Of a stretch of 64,000 bases of DNA, positions 53,363-62,400 are shown in pieces. Within the stretch, counting starts at the first letter, position 1. Every line of letters begins with the position of its first letter. The position numbers were made by a program, and so were the translations under genes. Source of the stretch: Lacibacter luteus. GTDB lineage: Bacteria > Bacteroidota > Bacteroidia > Chitinophagales > Chitinophagaceae. The notes under the pieces were generated by a model, which did not search any database, had not been told where the DNA came from, and saw only the letters and a list, made by a program, of their open reading frames with translations. Where the stretch lies: assembly GCF_004118265.1 (NCBI RefSeq), contig NZ_SDHW01000001.1, positions 558,001-622,000 of the forward strand. The letters run 5' to 3'.

Positions 53363-53393
53363 TTGTTTGGCATTGAATTAATCCGTCATTTTG
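53363..53393 (+). promoter_or_regulatory. Candidate promoter of the miaE leader transcript
   Basis: TTG at 53363-53365, a 20-bp spacer and TCATTTTG at 53386-53393 (one mismatch to TAnnTTTG). It would start RNA near 53400 and give a leader of about 127 nt in front of miaE. Confidence 0.45.
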
Positions 53394-53436
53394 CTTTACA
53401 AATCAGCTAACCAAAAACACTCAATTGATTTTAAAA

Positions 53437-53521
53437 ATGGTCGAGCTGACCTGTGGTTGACACCTTTCAACTTTAAGTTTTAACACCTGCGGCTCCTGGT
53501 TATCCGGGAGCCTTTATTTTT
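53437..53521 (+). promoter_or_regulatory. Attenuator-like leader of miaE: mini-ORF plus terminator hairpin
   Basis: A seven-codon frame, ATG 53437 to TGA 53458-53460 (MVELTCG), is followed by the hairpin GGCTCC...GGGAGCC (53491-53512, two-sided stem with inner GG/CC) that runs into TTTATTTTT and stops 5 bp before the miaE ATG. GAGCTG inside the mini-ORF (53442-53447) could pair with CGGCTC (53490-53495), opening the terminator stem. No plus-strand gene lies upstream for the hairpin to terminate, so attenuation fits. The T-rich tail TATTTTTG also reads as a -7 box, an alternative explanation. Confidence 0.4.
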
Positions 53522-53526
53522 GCAGT

Positions 53527-54138
53527 ATGCAAGAAGATTCAATTGATGTAAAAAACATACTCGGCCTGCAATTACCCAGCGATCCCCGTTGGGTCGACCT
53601 TGCCCCTCTTTCGCTGGAAGACATTTTAACCGATCATGCTTATTGCGAACAGAAGGCTGCAACAACCTGCATATCGCTGATACAACGTTACAGTCAATAC
53701 GAAAAACTTGTAACCGAACTGGCACCAATTGTTACGGAGGAATGGGGTCATTTCCGGGCCGTATTAAATGAATTGCAGAAACGTGGTTTAAAGCTGGGCA
53801 AGCAACGAAAAGATATTTATGTAAACGAGCTGCTGTTATTTCAGAAAAAAGGTGGGCATGTAGATGATCGTTTCCTCGACGAACTGTTAACGATGGCATT
53901 GATTGAGGCCCGCAGTTGTGAGCGTTTTAAACGGTTGAGCGAAGGGTTGAACGATGAATATCTCCGAAAATTCTATCGCATGTTTATGGAAAGCGAAGCC
54001 GGGCACTATACATTATTTATAACCCTGTGCGAACATTACTTACCAAAGAAAAAAGTGCGTGACCGCTGGAAGGAATGGCTGGAGTTTGAAAAAGACCTCA
54101 TGAACAGAATGGAAATAAGAGGCGACAGAATTCATTGA
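53527..54138 (+). CDS. miaE: tRNA-(2-methylthio-N6-isopentenyl-adenosine37) hydroxylase MiaE
   Basis: This 203-residue cytosolic diiron monooxygenase hydroxylates ms2i6A37 to ms2io6A37 in tRNAs reading UNN codons, using O2. It has a ferritin-like four-helix fold with iron ligands in HAYCEQKAATTC, EEWGHFRAVLNEL, LIEARSCERFKRL and ESEAGHYTLFITL. Length and order fit MiaE. The 5' region has an attenuator-like leader. MiaA and MiaB, which make its substrate, are not in the window. Together with TrhO it is the second tRNA hydroxylase gene within 7 kb, though the two are not in one operon. Confidence 0.95.
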   Translation: MQEDSIDVKNILGLQLPSDPRWVDLAPLSLEDILTDHAYCEQKAATTCISLIQRYSQYEKLVTELAPIVTEEWGHFRAVLNELQKRGLKLGKQRKDIYVNELLLFQKKGGHVDDRFLDELLTMALIEARSCERFKRLSEGLNDEYLRKFYRMFMESEAGHYTLFITLCEHYLPKKKVRDRWKEWLEFEKDLMNRMEIRGDRIH

Positions 54139-54226
54139 TCGGCACATAAACGTCTCACGTTTATTGATCACAATTGCAAAACCAATCAGGATGTTCCTAC
54201 TGCCAACATCTTTTTATTTTATCGAT

Positions 54227-54350
54227 CTATAAGCAGTAAGCTCCTTCGGAGCATTCATCAAATCCTGAACCAAACCGTATTTGATTTTGTAATGCAGTAA
54301 CACCCTGCTTATAGAAAAAACAAAATACTAAAATCGACTCCGTTGGAGTC
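54227..54350. repeat. Composite palindromic repeat (two hairpins with inverted arms)
   Basis: CTATAAGCAG (54227-54236) is the exact reverse complement of CTGCTTATAG (54305-54314). Close to the first arm is the hairpin GCTCCTTCGGAGC (54240-54252), and close to the second GACTCCGTTGGAGTC (54336-54350). The arrangement of a short hairpin with an outer TATAAGCAG arm, present twice in opposite orientation, looks like a pair of REP-type elements (a BIME-like unit). Confidence 0.65.
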
Positions 54351-54424
54351 TCTCTGTTTAATAAAACCGTTTATTCAATTCGTCAAACGTGGGCGTCATA
54401 CGATGATGCTTTTCTGCAAACAAT

Positions 54425-54454
54425 AAAAAAGGGTAACACGTTGAAATGTTACCC
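54425..54454 (-). terminator. Intrinsic terminator of the heptad-repeat gene
   Basis: On the minus strand GGGTAACA pairs perfectly with TGTTACCC around an 8-nt loop and ends in six T. It lies about 42 bp past the stop codon. Confidence 0.85.
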
Positions 54455-54495
54455 GGGTATATAGGGAAGAGTGCTCTTACATAGGGATAGTATGT

Positions 54496-54888
54496 CTAAA
54501 TAATTCCATTTCTGCGATCTCTGCGATCTTCCTTACGATCACGCACATCTTCTCTGCGATCTTTCACATCTTCACGACGATCACGTACGTCTTCATTACG
54601 GTCTCTTACATCTTCACGACGGTCACGAATATCTTCCATACGATCTCTTCTTCCACCATCGTGTTTTGCATCACGCACATCTTCACGACGGTCACGGATG
54701 TCTTCACGACGATCTTTTACATCTTCACGGCGGTCACGGATATCTTCTTTACGGTCTCTTACATCTTCACGACGATCGAAACGGTTTTCTCTACGGTCGA
54801 GTTTACGCTTCATTTGAGCTGATGCTTCGTTTACTGAGCCAATCAATACTGCGGCAACTACTACGGATAAAAAGAGGGCTTTTTTCAT
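54496..54888 (-). CDS. Secreted Arg/Asp heptad-repeat protein
   Basis: This 130-residue exported protein has a signal peptide (KKALFLSVVVAAVLIGSVNE, cut near ASAQ), and nearly all of the mature part is a tandem seven-residue repeat DRREDVR (variants DRKEDIR, DRREDVK, DRNEDVR). About twelve units are seen, broken once by DAKHDGGRRDRM. The pattern of charges at i, i+3/i+4 and a single V/I per heptad suggests a stable single alpha-helix or weak coiled coil. It may bind metal, nucleic acid or surface polymers; function is unknown. It has its own strong terminator and is monocistronic. Repeats are coding (21-bp units), not CRISPR. Confidence 0.85.
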   Translation of the reverse strand: MKKALFLSVVVAAVLIGSVNEASAQMKRKLDRRENRFDRREDVRDRKEDIRDRREDVKDRREDIRDRREDVRDAKHDGGRRDRMEDIRDRREDVRDRNEDVRDRREDVKDRREDVRDRKEDRRDRRNGII

Positions 54889-55064
54889 GTGTATACTTTT
54901 TTTGATTAATGATTACGGCAAAATAAATTCCGTCTTTTCAATGCATTTAATTTCTTTATTTGCATTTGTATATAAGAGACCCGGAGTGAAAATGAAGGTT
55001 TAAAATCGTAACCGGATTTTTTTTAAAAACATCCTACATTCACCACTTCTTAACAAAAAAAGGC

Positions 55065-56099
55065 ATGATCAACAGAAGACGTTTTTTACAACTTACCGGC
55101 CTATCGGCCACACTTGTCGGCACCAAAGGGTTTGCAGCAGCTACCCCTCCCAAAGGACCTATTGTACTTTCTACCTGGGCACATAATATGAAAGCCAATA
55201 AAGCAGCATGGGAAATATTAAGCAAAGGAGGTTATGCGCTTGATGCTGTAGTAAACGGTGTAATGGTACCCGAAGCCGACCCAAGCGATAACAGTGTTGG
55301 TTATGGCGGTCTGCCAGACAGAGACGGAAAAGTTACAGTTGATTCCTGTGTAATGAATGAGAAAGGACAATGCGGTGCTGTAATGTCGCTTGAAGAAATT
55401 CTGCATCCTGTGCAGGTTGCACGTTTAGTAATGGAGAAAACACCACATGTACAATTAGTGGGTGAAGGTGCATTACGTTTTGCATTATCGCAAGGTTTTA
55501 AACGTACCAACCTGCTTACACCTGAAAGTGAAAAAGCATGGAAAGAATGGTTAAAAACATCCAACTACGATCCGTTACGCACAGTAAAAGAACTGGAAGA
55601 AAAACTTAAACGTGAAGGTTACGAAAAACAGGAAGCGATGTTATACAAATGGCCTTCGGAAGTATTGAATCATGATACCATTGGAATGATTGCACTTGAT
55701 GCAAAAGGAAACCTGTGTGGTGCCTGTACAACCAGTGGCATGGCTTTTAAAATGAGCGGACGTGTAGGCGACTCTCCTATTATAGGTGCAGGCTTGTTTG
55801 TAGATAATGAAGTGGGTGCAGCATCGGCTACAGGTGTTGGTGAAGAAATGGTAAAGATCTGCGGCTCGCATACTGTTGTTGAAATGATGCGCCATGGAGC
55901 AAGTCCGGAAGCGGCTTGTAAAGAAGCTGTACGCCGCATTGTAAAGAACAATGGTGCAAATGCAAAAAATGTACAGGCCTGTTTTATTGCTATTAACAAG
56001 AAAGGCGAATACGGTGGCTATTCGGTGATGAAGAATTTTTCGATGGCCGTACGCAACACCAGTATTGAAACATCTATTAATTCAAAAAGCTGGTTTTAA
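55065..56099 (+). CDS. N4-(beta-N-acetylglucosaminyl)-L-asparaginase (glycosylasparaginase)
   Basis: This 344-residue Ntn-hydrolase cleaves the GlcNAc-Asn bond of N-glycosylated asparagine. A twin-arginine-type signal (NRRRFLQLTGLSATLVG, RR at 4-5) indicates Tat export. The autoproteolysis site lies before Thr205 in LNHDTIGMIALD, and Thr205 is the nucleophile of the beta chain. SGMAFKMSGRVGDSPIIGAG and VGAASATGVGEEM carry the substrate-binding Arg/Asp and Gly loops. The segment before the site (about 1-204) is the alpha chain. Length and layout fit the Flavobacteriia enzyme. It precedes a GT-C-like membrane gene by 38 bp. Confidence 0.95.
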   Translation: MINRRRFLQLTGLSATLVGTKGFAAATPPKGPIVLSTWAHNMKANKAAWEILSKGGYALDAVVNGVMVPEADPSDNSVGYGGLPDRDGKVTVDSCVMNEKGQCGAVMSLEEILHPVQVARLVMEKTPHVQLVGEGALRFALSQGFKRTNLLTPESEKAWKEWLKTSNYDPLRTVKELEEKLKREGYEKQEAMLYKWPSEVLNHDTIGMIALDAKGNLCGACTTSGMAFKMSGRVGDSPIIGAGLFVDNEVGAASATGVGEEMVKICGSHTVVEMMRHGASPEAACKEAVRRIVKNNGANAKNVQACFIAINKKGEYGGYSVMKNFSMAVRNTSIETSINSKSWF

Positions 56100-56137
56100 T
56101 TTTTGCTGTTTTTTTTGCGTAACAAAATAATCTGTTA

Positions 56138-57412
56138 ATGAGCTGGCTGAAAAAACTATTCGTTCCTGTTATTATTCTTTTATGCACACTCATTTCAATT
56201 AATGCCAATAAGCACCCGGAAAAACTGATTTGGTCGGATATGGAAGGGTACTATGTGTATTTACCTGCTGTATTTATTTACGATGGTTTTAAAAAAGAAG
56301 CTGTAAGAGATACGGCTTACATAAAGGAATACCCCGGCACGAACATTATTTACAGCAAGTACACAGCAGGGGTTGCAATACTCGAACTTCCTTTTTTTCT
56401 TACGGCACATTTCTTAAGCAAACCATTAGGATATATTCCGGATGGGCACAGTTTAATATATGCATATGCACTAATGGCTGCAGGCATTTTTTATTTGCTC
56501 GCAGGCCTGTTCTTGTTATGGAAAGTAGCAGTTCAATACTATAATCGTTTAGCAGTTGCGCTTGCTTTGTTTTTTTTGTTGGCAGGTACTAACCTGTATT
56601 ATTACAGTTTCTTTCAGCCCGCAATGTCGCATGTATTTAGTTTTTTCTTATTTGCCTGCTTATTGTTTCAAACCGAAAAATTAGCAGTTTCATTAAAAAA
56701 CAATAAGCCATTTCCTATTTCATTTTGGTTATTACTTGCAATTACCAGCGGTTTAATTATTCTAACACGGCCGACCAACATTATTGTACTGCTTTATCCT
56801 TTTTTAAGATGGTTAAAGGAATGCTCTGATAAAACAGCGTTTCTAAAAACAAATATGAAAGGAATGCTGCCGGCGGCTTTAGCATTTATATTACCATTTA
56901 TACCTCAACTAATTTATTGGCACCATGTTTCCGGCAAATCCATAATATGGTCTTACAACAACGAGTCTTTTATTTATTGGAAGGAGCCAAAGCTTATTCG
57001 TGTGTTAATAGATCCGTGGAATGGCTGGTTGCTCTATAGCCCTGTTGTTATATTTCCACTAATATGGATGTTGGCAACACGCAAAAAAAGTAAACATGCA
57101 GAATCCGTAATTCTCCTCATTTTTGTAATAGCAACATACCTGTTCGCCAGCTGGTGGGCTTGGTGGTTTGGAGGGGCATTTGGTCATAGGTCGTATGTAG
57201 AGTTTTACGCATTACTTGCATTACCGTTTGCATCATTCATTTCCTGGCTGCAAAAAAGCAAATGGAAACTGTCGTTATTCCTTTTTACAGTTATGATCTT
57301 CGCCTATTATAATCTGGGTCTCACATACAACTATTCGCCGCCCTGGGATGGCCCCAACTGGACTTATGAAAGTGTGTGGTTAGAAATTAGAAAGCTATTT
57401 TTCTTTTTATAA
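56138..57412 (+). CDS. Multi-span membrane protein, possibly GT-C-like glycosyltransferase
   Basis: This 424-residue inner-membrane protein has about nine to ten spans. After TM1 (LFVPVIILLCTLISI) comes the periplasmic segment KLIWSDMEGYYVYLPAVFIY, whose early Asp in a D-M/E-G-Y-Y context resembles the first-loop acidic motif of GT-C (dolichyl/undecaprenyl-phosphate sugar) transferases. RPTNIIVLLYPFLRWL and ASWWAWWFGGAFGHRSYVEF are other hallmarks. I cannot name the substrate. It precedes cutC by 14 bp, so they are probably co-transcribed. Confidence 0.8.
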   Translation: MSWLKKLFVPVIILLCTLISINANKHPEKLIWSDMEGYYVYLPAVFIYDGFKKEAVRDTAYIKEYPGTNIIYSKYTAGVAILELPFFLTAHFLSKPLGYIPDGHSLIYAYALMAAGIFYLLAGLFLLWKVAVQYYNRLAVALALFFLLAGTNLYYYSFFQPAMSHVFSFFLFACLLFQTEKLAVSLKNNKPFPISFWLLLAITSGLIILTRPTNIIVLLYPFLRWLKECSDKTAFLKTNMKGMLPAALAFILPFIPQLIYWHHVSGKSIIWSYNNESFIYWKEPKLIRVLIDPWNGWLLYSPVVIFPLIWMLATRKKSKHAESVILLIFVIATYLFASWWAWWFGGAFGHRSYVEFYALLALPFASFISWLQKSKWKLSLFLFTVMIFAYYNLGLTYNYSPPWDGPNWTYESVWLEIRKLFFFL

Positions 57413-57426
57413 CGAGAATAACTATA

Positions 57427-58164
57427 ATGAACTACAAACTCGAAGTTATTGCCTTCAGCATCGAATCGTGCAGCATCATACAAAAAGCAGGAGCCCATCG
57501 TATTGAATTGTGCGATAATCCCGGCGAAGGTGGTACTACCCCATCCTGTGGCATGATCAAAAAAGCAAGAGAGCTCGCTTCAATTGAACTGTACACAATG
57601 ATACGCCCACGTGGTGGTGATTTTTTTTATAATGCAGATGAGTTTGATGCAATGAAGGAAGATATTAAACTCTGCAAACAACTTGGCTGCGATGGTGTGG
57701 TATTTGGCTTATTAAATACCGATGGTACTGTTGATAAAGAACGTACTGCACAACTGGTTGAACTGGCTTACCCGATGGGCGTAACCTTCCATCGTGCATT
57801 CGACCGTGCAAGAGATGCATTTGAGGCATTGGAAACGATCATCGACATTGGTTGCGAACGTGTGCTTACTTCAGGTTTGCATCCCAATGTAACTGAAGGT
57901 AAAGATGTACTGAAGCAATTGGTAACTGCAGCTGATGACCGTATCATCATCATGCCCGGCAGCGGTGTGCGGCATACCAACCTTGCAGAGCTTGCTCAGT
58001 TTACAGGTGCTGTTGAGTTACATACTTCGGCCCGCACAAATCTTGCAAGCGGTATGAAGTATATCAACACACAGATGAACGAAGACCTTTTATCTGTTAC
58101 AGTAGATGAAGCAGAAGTACTTGCCTGTGTGCACGCATTAAAGCAGCTGCAACAACTCTCTTAA
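57427..58164 (+). CDS. cutC: CutC family protein (TIM barrel)
   Basis: This 245-residue cytosolic protein has a full CutC TIM barrel: YKLEVIAFSIESCSIIQKAG, AHRIELCDNPGEGGTTPSCG, MIRPRGGDFFYNADEFDAMK, CDGVVFGLLNTDGTVD, GVTFHRAFDRARD, CERVLTSGLHPNVTEG and MPGSGVRHTNL. The name comes from a copper-homeostasis phenotype in E. coli, but a direct copper role is doubtful and an enzymatic activity is likelier. It lies 14 bp after the GT-C-like gene and upstream of the HEAT-like gene. The region 58165-58226 is pyrimidine-rich. Confidence 0.94.
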   Translation: MNYKLEVIAFSIESCSIIQKAGAHRIELCDNPGEGGTTPSCGMIKKARELASIELYTMIRPRGGDFFYNADEFDAMKEDIKLCKQLGCDGVVFGLLNTDGTVDKERTAQLVELAYPMGVTFHRAFDRARDAFEALETIIDIGCERVLTSGLHPNVTEGKDVLKQLVTAADDRIIIMPGSGVRHTNLAELAQFTGAVELHTSARTNLASGMKYINTQMNEDLLSVTVDEAEVLACVHALKQLQQLS

Positions 58165-58226
58165 TTTTTTCTACTCTTTCAAACTCTTAGCACAAACTCT
58201 TTTTCTTCTTCCACTCTTTTAACTCC

Positions 58227-58742
58227 TTGCATCTGAATTTACGTGAAGAAATATTAGCTGAACATTCCAAAGCACAGGCAGCGAAAATTGTGCAATGGAT
58301 CGGAACATCACAAAAGCGGATGGACGAGCTGGTACATTTGTTTACAACCGATGAATACCGTGTAGTGCAACGGGCAGCATGGCCGATTGGCATTATTGGG
58401 CAGTCGCAACCGCAACTATTGAAAAAGCATTTACCGGTGTTTGTATCATTGTTACGAAAGCCCGGTGTTCATAACGCCGTACGCAGAAATATTACAAGAG
58501 CTTTGCAACATATATCCATACCTGAAGAACTAAAAGGCGATGTGATGGATTGTTGTTTTGAATTTATCAGCAACCCAAAAGAAGCAACGGCTGTGAAAGC
58601 CTTTTCGTTAACTGTGCTGCAAAACTTATCCCAAGAGTTTCCTGAAATATTACCTGAGATCGTTACGATCATTGAAACAAGATGGGAACATGAATCAGCA
58701 GCGTTTAAATCGAGGGCAAGGAAAATGATGAAAGAAAAGTAA
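58227..58742 (+). CDS. Small HEAT-like helical repeat protein
   Basis: This 171-residue soluble protein consists of helical pairs in a HEAT/ARM-like solenoid: REEILAEHSKAQAAKIVQWI, DELVHLFTTDEYRVVQRAAW, PVFVSLLRKPGVHNAVRRN, and KAFSLTVLQNLSQEFPEILP. Such scaffolds bind proteins. The start appears to be TTG at 58227; no upstream ATG is in frame, and the first internal ATG would remove the first helix. I do not recognise a specific family. It follows cutC by 62 bp on the same strand. Confidence 0.72.
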   Translation: MHLNLREEILAEHSKAQAAKIVQWIGTSQKRMDELVHLFTTDEYRVVQRAAWPIGIIGQSQPQLLKKHLPVFVSLLRKPGVHNAVRRNITRALQHISIPEELKGDVMDCCFEFISNPKEATAVKAFSLTVLQNLSQEFPEILPEIVTIIETRWEHESAAFKSRARKMMKEK

Positions 58743-58856
58743 TTCTTTCTTCACCAAACAACAATCACTGGGAACTGAATGAACGACAGAAAAAGTACCC
58801 GCAATTCAAATCTCCCAATTTGTAAAGCGGGTAACTTAACCAAAGGTTCTTGACCA

Positions 58857-59387
58857 TCACTGTTTTACTACCTGTTGTATTTTTTCAATGCCATCAGCAG
58901 TGTACTTTAGTGTAACATAACCATTGGCATCTTCTAAAATTGCCTGGTAAGCAACAGCATCGTGTGCTTTTATTTCAATAGCCCTCAGGAGGCTGTAAGC
59001 AGCATATTCTTTTTGGATGGCTTTACTGAATGCTTCAGGCATATGTGCCATATCACATACGGTAATGGCATAATTCATTTTTCCTTTTGGCGTAAAGCAG
59101 GCACTGGCCTTTCGTCCATTGTTTAAAAAACTCACCCAGTAATTATCTGCACCTGCGACCCATTGCAGATCTGACGCATTGGGAAACAAAGCCGCAAACC
59201 TGGCTTCGATTTTGGGATTGGCCGCAGGCACAGTGGAAGTAACCATATTTGTACTGGAAGGAAGGTTATTTTTTACAAACGCAGCATCTGCTGAGGTATT
59301 AATTGTTGATTGTTGTGCTGTTATCGTGCCGGTTGTTACAGCAGTAAACAGGATGACTGACGCAATAATTCTGTTGGATTGTTTCAT
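58857..59387 (-). CDS. Secreted PepSY-like (DUF2874-type) protein
   Basis: This 176-residue exported protein has a signal peptide (RIIASVILFTAVTTGTITAQ). In the mature part ARFAALFPNASDLQWVAGAD, DNYWVSFLNNGRKASACFTP and then AYQAILEDANGYVTLKYTAD repeat the pattern of a periplasmic PepSY-like domain (F-P-x-A, then W, then NG x6 F). These are common secreted sensor or inhibitor-like domains of unknown role in Bacteroidota. It lies 111 bp downstream of the hybrid sensor gene on the same strand. Confidence 0.83.
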   Translation of the reverse strand: MKQSNRIIASVILFTAVTTGTITAQQSTINTSADAAFVKNNLPSSTNMVTSTVPAANPKIEARFAALFPNASDLQWVAGADNYWVSFLNNGRKASACFTPKGKMNYAITVCDMAHMPEAFSKAIQKEYAAYSLLRAIEIKAHDAVAYQAILEDANGYVTLKYTADGIEKIQQVVKQ

Positions 59388-59498
59388 GATAGTTGCTTTT
59401 GGTTTGTGAAGAATTCAGGTGATTTCTGATGACATAAAACTACATTCCACAGCACCCAAAGGGCTATAAGGATCGGTTCAAACACTATCAATATTGCG

Positions 59499-62400
59499 TC
59501 AACTAAGCTTTAAAACAAATTCGGAGGGCGTAATACCGTACTGTTCTTTAAAACATTGACTGAAATAAGAGGGACTGCTGAAACCCACCTGGTAAGCTGC
59601 GGTGGAAATATCCAACCCAGCAGAAATAAGTTGGGAACCTTTTTGTAAACGATACTGCTTAATCAGTTCGTTGGGAGAAATATCAAGGAGTGATTTTAAT
59701 TTTCGGTTCAAGGTGCTACGACTCATGGCCATTGTCTTGCAGAGGTGATCAACATTCAGATCTGCATCATCCAGCTTTGCATCCATTTCTTTGTAAAGCG
59801 CTATCAAAAACGGGTCGGTAATTTCAGGCAGCTGTTCTTGGGGAGCAGTATTGATCAACCGGGCCTGCAACCATGCCCGTTGTTTTTTCTGCGTCTGCAA
59901 AATGTTGGCAGTGCGCAATTCAAGCTCCTGCAGGTGAAAAGGTTTTGTGATATAGTCATCGGCACCGGTACCCAATCCTTTTAAGCGGGCATCATGAGCG
60001 GCTTTTGAAGTGAGGAGAATAAACCCAATATGAGCTGTCCGGTTATCGGCTTTACATGTGCTACAAAGATCAAACCCATCCTGCCCGGGCATCATCACAT
60101 CGCTGATGACAATATCCGGAAGCTCCTGCAAAATGATTTCCCAGGCTTTCAATCCATCAGCAGCCTCCAGCACACGGTAATGACTTTGCATGGTTTCCAC
60201 TAAAAAAGACCGAAGCTCATCATTGTCTTCTGCTACCAGCAGAAGCGGCAGTTCCTGTTCTGCGGCAGTTATTGGTCTACTTGAAACTGATGAATGAACG
60301 GCTCCTGCAGTTTCTTTCGTCATCATTTTTTTCATGGGAACCGAAACGGTGAAGCAGGTTTCTACGCCGAGTTCACTACGCAACTTAATTGTTCCATCCA
60401 TCAGCTCGGTTAATTCTTTTACCAATGATAAGCCAATGCCTGTGCCGCCAAATGTTCGTATAGCTGAATCATCTACCTGATAAAAACGATCGAATATTTT
60501 TTGTTGATGATGGAGGGCTATTCCGGGGCCGTTATCTTTTACTTCGAGATGAATATGATCCTTATCTGATGAATAAAGCGAAACAGAAACGACTCCGTTT
60601 GCAGGCGTAAATTTTAATGCGTTGCTCAACAGGTTCCATACAATCTTATTCCACTTTTCTTCATCGAACAAATAAAATCCATCCACTGCGTTGGCCGAAA
60701 AAAGAAGACTGATATTTTTTTCATTGGCAGCTGTTTCAAATGATTTTACACATTCTGTTGTAAATAATGCCAGATCACCTGTTGCCGTTTTTAATTGCAG
60801 CTGGCCATTATTGAGTTTGGAAAAATCAAGAAACTCATTGATGAGTTGCAACAATTGTTTTGAATTACGTTGTGCCGTTTTTACATTGCTCACAGCAGCT
60901 GCAGAAAGCGAAGGATCATGCTCTAATTTTTCCAGGGGCGTTAGGATGAGTGTAAGTGGAGTTCGGAATTCATGTGTGATATTGCTGAAAAACCGATCCT
61001 TTAATTCATCAACCTCTCTTAAACGAAGTGCTTCTCTTTTTTCAAAGGCAAAATTCTGTTCTGCTTTTAATTTCCCTTCCCTGAAATTGAAATACCATTT
61101 TAATAAAGCCAATGCAATGAGTGCATAGACAATATAAGCCCACCATGTAGCCCAGAACGGTGGACGGATCCTGATGCTGATCTCTTTTACTGTATCGGCC
61201 CATAACCCGTTTTGATCAGATGCATTTATGAGGAAGGTATACGTTCCGGGCCGCAGCGCTGCATACGAAGCAACATTCGATGTGCCATTTTCTATCCAAT
61301 CATTATCTGCACCTTTTAATTGATAACGGTATTTTATTTTTTGCGGTTGATTGTATAACAGCGCTGCAAATTCGAAACGCAGATTATTTTTATTATAAGG
61401 CAATTCGATATCGGATACAATGCTTATTGGTTCTTTTACAAAGCTGTTGTCAATATTAAAATCCTGCTGTTGATTGTTGATCTGCAAACCCGTTAACAGA
61501 ACAGGCACTTCTGTCTTTTTTGCATCGCTATTAAAATCTGCCGGATTGAAAATAGTAAAGCCATCCAATCCACCAAATGCAAGGCGTCCATCAGCAAACA
61601 TGAATTTGTGCGACCTGTTGAACTCATTACCCGGCAGTCCATCTGTTTTTTCGAAAGTCGTTACCTGCCCTGTCCTTCTATTAAATCGAAAAATACCTTT
61701 GTTGGTGCTGCACCAGATGTTACCTGCATTGTCGGGCAGTATGCAATAGATGGTGTTATTCGGCAAGCCATCTTCCTCCGTATAAATTTTCTGCAAACCT
61801 TTTTGCACATCCCATAATATTAAACCACCACCACGTGAACCGATCCAGAACTTTGTTGTGTCAACCGGGTCGGCACAAAATTCTGTAAGACTCTCAGGCA
61901 CTACTCCATTCTTCAATTGTCCTGAAAACCTGTTTACTTTTTTTGCCGGAGTATACTGCAACAATCCATGTTTATAAGTTGCCATCCAGACAGAGCCACC
62001 AAAATATTTTGCATCGTTTATTTCAACGAGGTTCGATAGCTCCGGATCGATCAATACTTTTTCTGGCCCCTCAACATTTGATTTCCAGAAATACCACGAA
62101 GGTTGATCCTGGCTCAACAGCCACAATGCACCGTTGGGCATATTGATCAATGCTGCATTCTGATACTGCGGCGGAAATTGAAAAAAAGGATGAAGCTTTG
62201 TTTGGCTTAGTTGAAAAACATTAGCAGCACTCAGCCAACCTGAAAAAATAAAGTGATTATTCTTTTTATCAATGGCTTGGCGTAGGTAATAAGATGCTTC
62301 TCCTTTTGTTTGTTGATTGAGCGGCATCGTCAATCTTACGCCAGCGTGCTCCAATATATCTGCAATAAAATTTGTGCGATACTTATACGATTCAAATGGT

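Larger units (their letters stand above)
54139..54495. other. 357-bp gap between miaE and the heptad-repeat gene
   Basis: The gap holds the palindromic repeat cluster at 54227-54350 and the terminator at 54425-54454. No ORF with a start signal or RNA gene was found in it. Confidence 0.6.

Noticed and set aside
53491-53521. Reading the hairpin as a terminator for the penicillin acylase gene
   Set aside because: The acylase is transcribed away from it on the minus strand and starts at 53274, so the hairpin lies upstream of it, and its T-tail is on the plus strand.
54511-54800. Regular 21-bp repeats suggesting a CRISPR array
   Set aside because: The units are contiguous, in frame and encode the heptads; there are no unique spacers and no cas genes.
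54666-54905. Antisense ORF across the heptad-repeat gene, rich in His/Leu/Gly
   Set aside because: It is the mirror of the low-complexity DRREDVR coding repeats, so an open frame is expected by chance.
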